Assembly: GCF_024972735.1 (NCBI RefSeq)
Contig: NZ_CP087723.1
Span: 2,604,001 to 2,668,000, forward strand
DNA: 64,000 nucleotides
Origin: Halalkaliarchaeum sp. AArc-CO
Lineage (GTDB): Archaea > Halobacteriota > Halobacteria > Halobacteriales > Haloferacaceae
Direction of reading: 5' to 3'
Positions 36,319 to 46,722 of the stretch are shown here, piece by piece. How positions within the stretch are numbered: the stretch's first letter is position 1; each line of letters begins with the position of its first letter. A program made the translations under genes and the position numbers. The notes beneath the pieces are model-generated. The model was not told the DNA's origin and did no database searches. It saw only the letters and a program-made list of their open reading frames with translations.

Positions 36319-36372
36319 CGCCGCGATGCACGATTCGCCGCGACGCGCCGCGATGCACGATTCGCCGCGACG
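36319..36372. repeat. Two-copy 27-nt tandem repeat between HAD and Nif3 genes
   Basis: Two identical 27-nt copies (36319-36345 and 36346-36372) lie in the non-coding gap between the convergent genes. The unit is cgccgcgatgcacgattcgc plus cgcgacg. Each unit contains the core GATGCACGATTC. A third partial cacgattc follows. No function is apparent. Confidence 0.85.
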
Positions 36373-36409
36373 CACGATTCCGGTCGTATTCGGCTCCGTT
36401 TTCGAACCG

Positions 36410-37201
36410 CTACAGGCCGGTGGGATGACCGAGGTACGTCGTCTCGATCCCCCAGCCGTCGACGACGTCCTGGAGCGCCCGAACTCCGAACGTCTCCGTC
36501 GCGTAGTGGCCCGCCAGGACGACCGAGATGCCGGCTTCGCGTGCCTCGTGGTACACCTTTCCTTTCCCTTCGCCGGTGACCAGCACATCCACGCCGGCGG
36601 CAACCGCCTCGCCGAGCCAGTCGGTCCCGGAGCCGGTGACGATCGCCACGTCCGAGACGTTCGCCGGCCCGAAATCCAGTAGCCGAACGTCGCCGGAGCC
36701 GGTGTCGAGTTCGGTCTCGAGCGTCTCTGCGAGCTGCGTCGTGCTGGTTCCACCCGGGATCTCTCCGTGTATTCCGATGTACTCCCCGCCGAGTTCGCCG
36801 AACGGCGCCCGATCCGTCACGCCCAGCAGGTCGGCGATCCCCGCCGCGTTGCCCAGTTCCTGGTGACCGTCCAGCGGGAGATGCGAGACGTACAGGGCGA
36901 GATCCCCTTCGACAAGCGGCGCCAGCCGGGCGTAGTCGCTGCCGGTGATCCGGTCCAGCCCACCCCAGACCAGCCCGTGGTGGGTAACGAGCACGTCAGC
37001 GCCCGCGTCTGCGGCCGCCTCGATCGTCTCCATCGCGGCGTCGACCGCGAAGGCGGCGTGGTCCACCACGGGATCGTTGCCGACCGCGCCCGCGTCGGGC
37101 GAGGGGCCGACCTGTAGCCCGTTCGCGCTCGCGTCGACGTCGGCGTACGCCTCCGTGTCGAGTCTGTCGTCGAGTTTCGCGGCAAACTCCGAGAGTCGCA
37201 T
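36410..37201 (-). CDS. Nif3-like dinuclear metal centre protein (YbgI/GTP cyclohydrolase I type 2 family)
   Basis: The ATG at 37201 gives 263 residues (MRLSEFAAKLDDRLDTEAYA). LVTHHGLVWGG carries two metal-binding His, YVSHLPLDGH another, and VLAGHYATETFGV and LGHPTGL the last. This family is conserved across life, forms hexamers and lacks a firm function. The start follows family alignment; an open upstream extension is not convincing. Confidence 0.88.
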   Translation of the reverse strand: MRLSEFAAKLDDRLDTEAYADVDASANGLQVGPSPDAGAVGNDPVVDHAAFAVDAAMETIEAAADAGADVLVTHHGLVWGGLDRITGSDYARLAPLVEGDLALYVSHLPLDGHQELGNAAGIADLLGVTDRAPFGELGGEYIGIHGEIPGGTSTTQLAETLETELDTGSGDVRLLDFGPANVSDVAIVTGSGTDWLGEAVAAGVDVLVTGEGKGKVYHEAREAGISVVLAGHYATETFGVRALQDVVDGWGIETTYLGHPTGL

Positions 37202-37292
37202 GTCCGACGATTGGGCGATGACGGCTTGAAACCCGCGGCGTCGGCGCGAGAAACGGGACCGTTTACGTTGCTGTCGTGTTATCTCCGAACGA

Positions 37293-37709
37293 ATGGACGG
37301 ACAGCTCACAGCCGAGAACCGACGACGCCTCCGAAACGCCGCGATCGTCGCCGTCGGCGGCTACCTCGGCGCGAACGGGCGATACGGGATCTCGCTTCTC
37401 GTTCCGGGAGCACTGGAGGCGACGCTTCTGGTGAACGTCCTCGGGAGCTTTCTGCTCGGAACGCTGGTGTACAGAGGGCTCACCGGCGGGGAGCTCTCCT
37501 CGCGACTCGAGTTGTTGTTCGGTACCGGCTTCCTCTCGTCGTTTACCACCTACAGTACGTTCGTCCTCGACGCGACGACCCACCCCGAAAGTGCGATTCT
37601 GTACGTGCTCGCGAGCTACGCGCTCGGATTCGGCGCGGTGCTTCTCGCCCGGGGAGTGATCCGACGGACCTCGGTCGGAGAGCAGCTCACGGGAGGCGAC
37701 CGGGAATGA
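37293..37709 (+). CDS. crcB: Fluoride channel protein FluC (CrcB), first half of pair
   Basis: The protein has 138 residues and about four helices. AAIVAVGGYLGANGRYGISL at the N-terminus, LLVNVLGSFLLG and FLSSFTTYSTFVLDA are FluC signatures; the last holds the Phe-box and the T-x-S-T-F sequence. It exports fluoride through a dual-topology dimer. Its stop overlaps the next gene's ATG (ATGA), as expected for the paired heterodimeric arrangement. Confidence 0.92.
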   Translation: MDGQLTAENRRRLRNAAIVAVGGYLGANGRYGISLLVPGALEATLLVNVLGSFLLGTLVYRGLTGGELSSRLELLFGTGFLSSFTTYSTFVLDATTHPESAILYVLASYALGFGAVLLARGVIRRTSVGEQLTGGDRE

Positions 37710-38068
37710 ACTCGCTTCTGGCGGTACAGCTGGTCGGGGTCGGCGGGGCGCTGGGTGCACTGTTGCGGTACGGGGCGTACGCGGCGCTGCCGACGGACGA
37801 ATACCCGTTCGCGACGCTTCTGGTGAACGTCCTCGGGAGTTTTCTGCTCGGAGTCGTCACCTTCGGCGGCGCGGGAGAGGGCGCAGCGCTGTTCGTCGGG
37901 GTGGGCGTCTGTGGCGCGTTCACGACGTACTCCTCGTTCAGCGTCGACGTCGTCCGCCTGTGGGAGCGCGGTCGACCCACACACGCAGCCGTCCACGCCG
38001 TCGGGAACCTCGCGCTGTCGCTTCTGGCCGTCGGCGTCGCGTGGCTTCTCGTCGAACTGGTGGTGTGA
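37706..38068 (+). CDS. crcB: Fluoride channel protein FluC (CrcB), second half of pair
   Basis: The protein has 120 residues and about four helices. VGVGGALGALLRYGAYAALP, LLVNVLGSFLLG and CGAFTTYSSFSVDVV match FluC. The ATG at 37706 is embedded in the previous stop. It has N-terminal positive-charge differences from its partner, consistent with opposite topology. Forty nucleotides covering TLLVNVLGSFLLG are identical in the two genes apart from one base. Confidence 0.92.
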   Translation: MNSLLAVQLVGVGGALGALLRYGAYAALPTDEYPFATLLVNVLGSFLLGVVTFGGAGEGAALFVGVGVCGAFTTYSSFSVDVVRLWERGRPTHAAVHAVGNLALSLLAVGVAWLLVELVV

Positions 38069-38077
38069 GTGTCCCGA

Positions 38078-38539
38078 TCAGGCTGGAACAGCCGTCTCTG
38101 CTTCGACTTCGGCTTCGACGAGCTCTTTCGTGTTCTGGAGGTGCGCCCCGAGCTGTCGCTCGTTGTACCGCGAGGCGACCGGCGCGAGGATGCGGTCAAA
38201 CAGCGAATCGCCGAGGTCGTACTCCGCGCGGTGGCGAAGCTGCGTCCCGGAGTCGGTCTCCGAGAAGTAGTTGTGGATTTCGCCGGTCATCCCGTCCCCC
38301 TCGATCGTGACCATCGTGTGTTCGTTCGGTTCGACGACGCGAAACTCCATCTCGAGGTCCATCGAGGTACCGAGCAGTTTGTAGGTGGCGTGCAGCCGGG
38401 TGCTGTCGTCGGTCTCTTCGATGATCTCCACGTCGTGCATGCTGCCCATGGTCCGCGACCAGTTTTCTGGATTGCTGTCGAACTCGAAGACGTGTTCGAC
38501 GGGTGCTGCGATCTCGATCGTGTGTTCGAACGTTTTCAT
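38078..38539 (-). CDS. SRPBCC (START-like) family protein
   Basis: The protein has 153 residues, starting MKTFEHTIEIAAPVEHVFEF, with the START/Bet v1 helix-grip pattern (RTMGSMHDVEIIEETDDST). This family binds hydrophobic ligands; polyketide cyclase/dehydrase-like members are common in haloarchaea. There is no signal peptide. It lies at the end of the FluC operon in the opposite direction and adjoins the non-coding region below the 5S gene. Confidence 0.8.
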   Translation of the reverse strand: MKTFEHTIEIAAPVEHVFEFDSNPENWSRTMGSMHDVEIIEETDDSTRLHATYKLLGTSMDLEMEFRVVEPNEHTMVTIEGDGMTGEIHNYFSETDSGTQLRHRAEYDLGDSLFDRILAPVASRYNERQLGAHLQNTKELVEAEVEAETAVPA

Positions 38540-38829
38540 ATTGTTTCAACTCTGCATCAAGCCGAATCACTCCACGACTTCGATACCGGAACTCGGGCCA
38601 CGGCGGTCGAGAACGTGGGCCACTGCGTCGGTTGACTGATACTACAGACGCGCTCTGAGCTATTAAAGGGACAGCGATCACTGCTATCACACGAGTGATC
38701 CCTCTCTCCGGCCCGAAATCGAGCCCTCGAGACAGTGATTCCTCTCTTTGCCGTAGGTGAATACGCAGAGAGAGACACCGAACCCTCTCTACGATCTCTC
38801 TCTGACTACGAGTATGAAGTATGAATGAC
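38540..38829. other. Region downstream of the rRNA operon
   Basis: The gap is 290 nt with no recognisable protein gene and no tRNA. Some haloarchaeal rRNA operons carry tRNA-Cys here; none is visible. On the minus strand it contains repeated CTCTCTC-type tracts (38760-38806) and an imperfect inverted repeat around 38677-38700 (GATCACT ... AGTGATC), a possible operon terminator or trailer processing element. A separate promoter for the SRPBCC gene should be near 38540-38570. Confidence 0.5.
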
Positions 38830-38949
38830 GAGGCGGCGATCCGGATTTCCCAGAGGTTCGCACACTCCAGTACTCCCCGCAACGCTTGTGGGCTTAACTT
38901 CCGTGTTCGGTATGGGTACGGGTGTTTCCCCACCGCTCTGGCCGCCTCT
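38830..38949 (-). rRNA. rrf: 5S ribosomal RNA
   Basis: The ~120-nt sequence on the minus strand contains the typical archaeal 5S parts: GGCGGCCAGAGCGGTGGGG at the 5' side, CCGTACCCATACCGAAC and GCCCACAAGCGTTGCGGGG in the middle, and ACCGGATCGCCGCC at the 3' end. Ends are estimated from the helix I pairing and are good to within a few nucleotides. Confidence 0.93.
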
Positions 38950-39008
38950 ACGCCGATCGACGGACTCGAACCGCCGTCTCCCCACCTGGATCGGTTATAC
39001 TTCTGCCT

Positions 39009-39027
39009 GTGTGTCCGTGCAATCCAG
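39009..39027 (-). other. 3' arm of the 23S rRNA processing stem
   Basis: On the plus strand GTGTGTCCGTGCAATCCAG (39009-39027) is the reverse complement of 42042-42060 apart from one position, so the two flank the 23S gene and form a stem. A second paired block (TGAACCCGC at 39036-39044 with GCGGGTTCA at 42025-42033) sits just inside. This is the pre-23S stem cut by the archaeal splicing endonuclease, a bulge-helix-bulge-like structure. Confidence 0.8.
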
Positions 39028-39070
39028 CTTCCGCCTGAACCCGCCTTCCGGCGTGGCCGTCTACGATGAC

Positions 39071-41993
<2,923 letters not shown>

Positions 41994-42000
41994 TCTGTAA

Positions 42001-42206
42001 TTGTATACGTCCACGACCCGCAAAGCGGGTTCAGTGGGCGTCTGGATTGCACGTACACACGGCGTCATCGATGCCACCCGGGTGTGGACGGGCGGCGATC
42101 TCGAACCCTTCCCATCCTCGCTCTCGCGGGATGGTGCATCGGTCGTCCATCCCACCGTTCCGGATCCGCCCCCATAAGGGGCGCGATTCGAAACGATGGG
42201 CGGGCA
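42001..42206 (-). other. Internal transcribed spacer, tRNA-Ala to 23S
   Basis: This is the spacer between tRNA-Ala and 23S. It holds the 5' arm of the 23S processing stem (42042-42060, CTGGATTGCACGTACACAC) and its inner helix (42025-42033), plus short inverted repeats in the TGGATGGACGACC region. No gene is present; open frames are shadows. Confidence 0.75.
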
Positions 42207-42278
42207 TGGACCCGCTGGGATTCGAACCCAGGGCATCCTCCTTGCAAAGGAGGCACTCTACCACTGAGCTACGGGCCC
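42207..42278 (-). tRNA. tRNA-Ala (anticodon TGC)
   Basis: The 72-nt tRNA is encoded on the minus strand. The acceptor stem is GGGCCCG / CGGGTCC with discriminator A, and CCA is not encoded. GTAGCTCAGTGGTAGAGTGC forms the D-arm region. The anticodon stem-loop is CTCCTTTGCAAGGAG with anticodon TGC, and the T-arm contains GGGTTCGAATCCC. Position between 16S and 23S is normal for haloarchaea. No intron. Confidence 0.97.
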
Positions 42279-42457
42279 TCCCCCGGCCACGCGTCCTGTC
42301 CGCGCGTGGTCGGGAAGCTGCTGTGAGCCGCGATCGTTCGTAAGTGCCCCGGATGTCGAATGGGCGAAGCGTGGAGCTTCCTCCACCTCGTGGAGTTCCC
42401 GTCTGGGAACGCCACAGTGAATGGGCGCTGTGGAGTGATCCACAGCGTCCCGGTCTG
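42279..42457 (-). other. Internal transcribed spacer, 16S to tRNA-Ala
   Basis: This spacer includes the 3' arm of the 16S processing stem (42322-42340, plus-strand TGTGAGCCGCGATCGTTCG), small hairpins such as the imperfect GGGCGCTGTGGA / TCCACAGCGTCC (about 42423-42450), and CCACGCG/CGCGTGG near 42290-42310. No gene. Confidence 0.75.
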
Positions 42458-42458
42458 T

Positions 42459-43930
<1,472 letters not shown>

Positions 43931-44030
43931 GTCCCTGCACAGAGTGCAGGGGGGTGGCGGGAATAGACACGAAGTGTCTACTCACCATTGCAAGGTCCAC
44001 GTTCGCTGCCACCGACATCGGGGGTGACAC

Positions 44031-44049
44031 CGAACGATCGCGGCTCACA
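44031..44049 (-). other. 5' arm of the 16S rRNA processing stem
   Basis: CGAACGATCGCGGCTCACA (44031-44049, plus strand) is a perfect reverse complement of 42322-42340, enclosing the 16S gene. Immediately inside, CGACATC (44013-44019) pairs with GATGTCG (42352-42358), with a C-rich/G-rich interior helix between, giving a bulge-helix-bulge-like fold for splicing-endonuclease cleavage. Confidence 0.82.
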
Positions 44050-44125
44050 TCAGAACGCGTCTTACGGCGGACCGCAGGGGCGCAATCCTCATCTCTTACG
44101 GATCTTATCGTACCGCGTCCGAGGG

Positions 44126-44131
44126 CTTAAA
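44126..44131 (-). promoter_or_regulatory. Candidate rRNA operon promoter (TATA)
   Basis: The minus-strand TTTAAG (complement of 44126-44131) follows GATCCGATGGG, with a G-rich patch around it. Transcription would start near 44100, leaving a leader of about 170 nt before 16S. A second candidate is the TTATCAG region near 44230-44236, and a third is GTTAAG near 44331; haloarchaeal rRNA operons often use several tandem promoters. Confidence 0.45.
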
Positions 44132-44160
44132 CCCATCGGATCGCTTCCGATTCGATCCCC

Positions 44161-44191
44161 GCGAATCCGGCCGAATTCGGTCCGGATTCGC
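44161..44191. repeat. Perfect hairpin in the rRNA upstream region
   Basis: GCGAATCCGG (44161-44170) and CCGGATTCGC (44182-44191) form a 10-bp perfect inverted repeat. The 11-nt centre contains a self-complementary CCGAATTCGG (44171-44180). It lies just upstream of the TATA box at 44126-44131. A further inverted repeat occurs at about 44249-44274 (CGACCCCTCCC / GGGAGAGGTCGG), and a ccccggg-type repeat follows it. Confidence 0.75.
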
Positions 44192-44703
44192 GGTCTCGTT
44201 CGCATCACGATTCGAATGCCCACCTACTGATAAGGGCATCGGATCGGACGCGGTCGACCCCTCCCATCGGGAGAGGTCGGACCCCGGGTCGCCCCGGGGC
44301 GTTCGCATTCTAACCGAGGAGAGTCGACCACTTAACCCCGTCGTTCCATCGCCGCCTCGTCACTCGATTCCACGGCCCGTCGTCACAGTTGTCGACGAGG
44401 CTATCGGTCGGGTTCGAAACCTTCCAGTCGATGGCGAACGCCCGAGTTACAGGGAACACGAGACAGGGAACACGAGACAGGAAGCGCGACGGTTCACACT
44501 ACCGGGAGAACTGTTGCGCGGATGGAGGCCGGTCGATCATCCGTCCGCTCGTACGGGTCGTCCCGCCGGGCGTGCGCCGCGCGTACGACTAACTGTTCGT
44601 CACGCGAATAAAAGAGTCGGATTCGACGGCGTCGTCGGCGACCCGATCTTCGCGACCGCCCGACAGGTCGTCACTCTCCGCTGCTACTCGCGGCTACTCG
44701 CGG

Positions 44704-45012
44704 CTACTCTTCGAGGTGTTCGATGCCCTCTTTGGAGACGTTTGCCTCGGTGATCTCCTCGGGCATCCAGTCGGGACTGTTGTCCGGCGCCTCCTCTTCC
44801 CAGGCCCAGCCTTCGTAGATGTGGACTTTGTCGGTCCCTTTCTCGCGGAGTCTGAGTTCCTCGGGATCGGCGGCGTCCTCGCTGGGTGCCGGCTCGAGCC
44901 GTCGGGCAGCCTTGAGTGCTGCCTGTCGAGGAGTGTTCCCCGAGAACACGCTCGGTTCGTCTCCACCTTCCTCTCGAAGTGCGAAATTGCGCTTACCATC
45001 TTCACGTACCAT
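44704..45012 (-). CDS. Non-histone chromosomal protein MC1
   Basis: The ATG at 45012 gives 102 residues (MVREDGKRNFALREEGGDEP). VFSGNTPRQAALKAARRLEP, ELRLREKGTDKVHIYEGWAW and EANVSKEGIEHLEE are MC1 hallmarks. MC1 is an abundant, small archaeal chromatin protein that bends DNA sharply. Unusually for a DNA-binding protein it is acidic overall, as in other haloarchaea. TATA-like tttttataac lies about 40 nt upstream. An upstream open frame is not similar to the family. Confidence 0.93.
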   Translation of the reverse strand: MVREDGKRNFALREEGGDEPSVFSGNTPRQAALKAARRLEPAPSEDAADPEELRLREKGTDKVHIYEGWAWEEEAPDNSPDWMPEEITEANVSKEGIEHLEE

Positions 45013-45353
45013 GGTTTTAACCCTCCATGGCAATCGAACACATGATACGTTATAAAAATACCGGGGAAGGCCACCAGAAAGACAGAAAGTATTTAAGCTT
45101 CGATCTCGCTCCACCGGAACGAGCGGCGAAAAAAGCGGTTACGGGGCCGATACCGGGGTGAAATCACGGGGTTCAGGGGGCACTGGATGCTCGCGCGCGG
45201 TCGGAATCGCCCCACGGCCACCCTGTCCGGGGAGCAAATCGGCGTCCGAACGACCCTCAGCATGGTCGGCTCTTCATCACGGACGGGGGGCCACGGGAGC
45301 GCGAAACAACACTTATGTATAGGCTACTCCGAAGTTAGGGATAGATAGGTTCG
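45013..45353. promoter_or_regulatory. Divergent promoter region of the MC1 gene and the AbrB-like gene
   Basis: This is a 341-nt gap between divergent genes. MC1 promoter candidates on the minus strand are near 45050-45060 and at gcttaaatac (45088-45097). For the plus gene, cttatgtatag (about 45312-45322) is a TATA-like element about 35 nt before the ATG at 45354. The middle (45110-45300) shows no gene and no obvious structured RNA. Confidence 0.5.
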
Positions 45354-45551
45354 ATGGTCCGGAAAAAGAAGCTCAGCCCGAGTGGGGCCAAGGACGACGA
45401 CGGGCAGTATCACAACGCCCACGTGAACCTTCACGAAGACGAACTCGCCGTGGCGGGAATGGAGATCGGCGACGAGGTGTTCGTCAGGGTACGGGACGGC
45501 AAGATCGTCATCCAGAAGGCGGATTCGGACGAGGTCGAACACGACTTCTAA
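45354..45551 (+). CDS. AbrB/SpoVT-MazE-like small DNA-binding protein
   Basis: The protein has 65 residues. VNLHEDELAVAGMEIGDEVF and VRVRDGKIVIQKADSDE form the swapped-hairpin AbrB/MazE fold. The lysine-rich start (MVRKKKLSPSG) would contact DNA. No toxin gene lies next to it, so a free-standing regulator is more likely than an antitoxin. It is 64 nt upstream of pyrD on the same strand, so the two may be co-transcribed. Confidence 0.78.
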   Translation: MVRKKKLSPSGAKDDDGQYHNAHVNLHEDELAVAGMEIGDEVFVRVRDGKIVIQKADSDEVEHDF

Positions 45552-45615
45552 AGCGACAGTTGACGGCTCCGGCGAGCCGGCGGCTTCTTGTCGCCGGAGG
45601 AAGTTTGTCCGGACG

Positions 45616-46671
45616 ATGAGGGCGTACGATCTCCTGAAGCGAGGACTGTTCCTGTTGCCGCCGGAGACGGCACACGGACTCGCAGTGAACGGACTAAAGG
45701 CCGTCCAGCGGACGCCGGCAGCGGGGGCGATCGAGCGACGCTGTCGCATCGACGACCCACGCCTCGAGTCCGAGGTGTTCGGCGTGCAGTTCCCCAACCC
45801 CGTCGGCGTCGCCGCCGGCTTCGACAAGAACGCGGAGGTGCCGGTGGCGCTTGCGGCGCTGGGCTTTGGCCACCTCGAAATCGGCGCCGTCACCGCCGAA
45901 CCGCAGGTCGGCAACCCACGTCCACGAGCATTCAGGCTGTCCGAGGATCGGGCACTCATAAACCGGATGGGGTTCAACAACGACGGGGCCGACGCGATCG
46001 GACGCCGCCTGGACCGCGGCCCGCTTCCGGACGTTCCGCTCGGCGTCAACATCGGCAAAACGACCGCGACGCCCCTCGCGGAGGCTGCCGACGACTACCG
46101 GTACACCTACGAGCGCGTCGCCGAAGCGGGCGACTTCTTCGTGGTGAACGTCTCCTGTCCCAACACTCCGGAGCTCCGCGAACTACAGGACAGAGATGCC
46201 CTCGAGGAGATCCTCTCGAAGCTGCAGTCCGCCGGTGCCTCGCCGCTGTTGGTGAAACTCTCGCCAGACCTTCCGGGCCCCGCACTCGAGGAGGCACTTT
46301 CGGTCGTCGACGGGATGGGCCTCGACGGGGTCGTCACCACGAACACGACCACCGAACGCCCGAACACGCTGGAGAGCCCGAACCGAAGCCAGCGTGGCGG
46401 CCTCTCGGGAAAGCCGATCGAGGACCGTGCGACCGACCTCGTGGGGTACACCGCCCGACGGGTCGACGTTCCCGTGGTCGGCGTCGGTGGAGTCTCGGAC
46501 GCCGAAGGCGCCTACGCCAAGATCCGGGCGGGGGCGAGCCTGGTACAACTGTACACCGGGCTGATCTACGAGGGGCCGACGATCGCACGCGACATCAACA
46601 GGGGACTGCTCGAACTGCTCGAACGGGACGGGTTCGACTCGATAGAAGACGCCGTCGGCGCGGATCTCTAG
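45616..46671 (+). CDS. pyrD: Dihydroorotate dehydrogenase (quinone), class 2
   Basis: The protein has 351 residues. The N-terminus MRAYDLLKRGLFLLPPETAH is the membrane-associated helical segment of class 2 enzymes. FMN-binding motifs include NPVGVAAGFDKN, LGVNIGKTTAT, VVNVSCPNTP (catalytic Ser in the class 2 context) and VVGVGGVSDAEGAYAKIRAGASLVQLYTG. It oxidises dihydroorotate to orotate with quinone in pyrimidine synthesis. It converges on valS with a 51-nt gap. Confidence 0.94.
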   Translation: MRAYDLLKRGLFLLPPETAHGLAVNGLKAVQRTPAAGAIERRCRIDDPRLESEVFGVQFPNPVGVAAGFDKNAEVPVALAALGFGHLEIGAVTAEPQVGNPRPRAFRLSEDRALINRMGFNNDGADAIGRRLDRGPLPDVPLGVNIGKTTATPLAEAADDYRYTYERVAEAGDFFVVNVSCPNTPELRELQDRDALEEILSKLQSAGASPLLVKLSPDLPGPALEEALSVVDGMGLDGVVTTNTTTERPNTLESPNRSQRGGLSGKPIEDRATDLVGYTARRVDVPVVGVGGVSDAEGAYAKIRAGASLVQLYTGLIYEGPTIARDINRGLLELLERDGFDSIEDAVGADL

Positions 46672-46722
46672 GCGGGATCCCGCCTTCCGTTCGGCCGACC
46701 GCTCACCGCCGACAGCTGCCGA

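Larger units (their letters stand above)
44050..44703. other. rRNA promoter/leader region and adjacent gap
   Basis: No protein gene is recognised. On the minus strand the left part is the rRNA leader and promoter zone (see separate entries). Right of about 44340 the sequence is non-coding with a 14-nt direct repeat, ACAGGGAACACGAG (44450-44463, 44464-44477), and a CTACTCGCGG repeat ending at the MC1 stop. Open frames are short and unlike local genes in codon use. Confidence 0.6.

Noticed and set aside
38540-38829. tRNA-Cys downstream of 5S, as in some haloarchaeal rRNA operons
   Set aside because: I searched for a GCA anticodon loop with flanking stems and a T-arm GGTTCGAATCC and found none on either strand.
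45100-45300. Possible structured RNA (RNase P or 7S) in the MC1-AbrB gap
   Set aside because: None of the conserved core sequences of either RNA could be found, and the region is too short.
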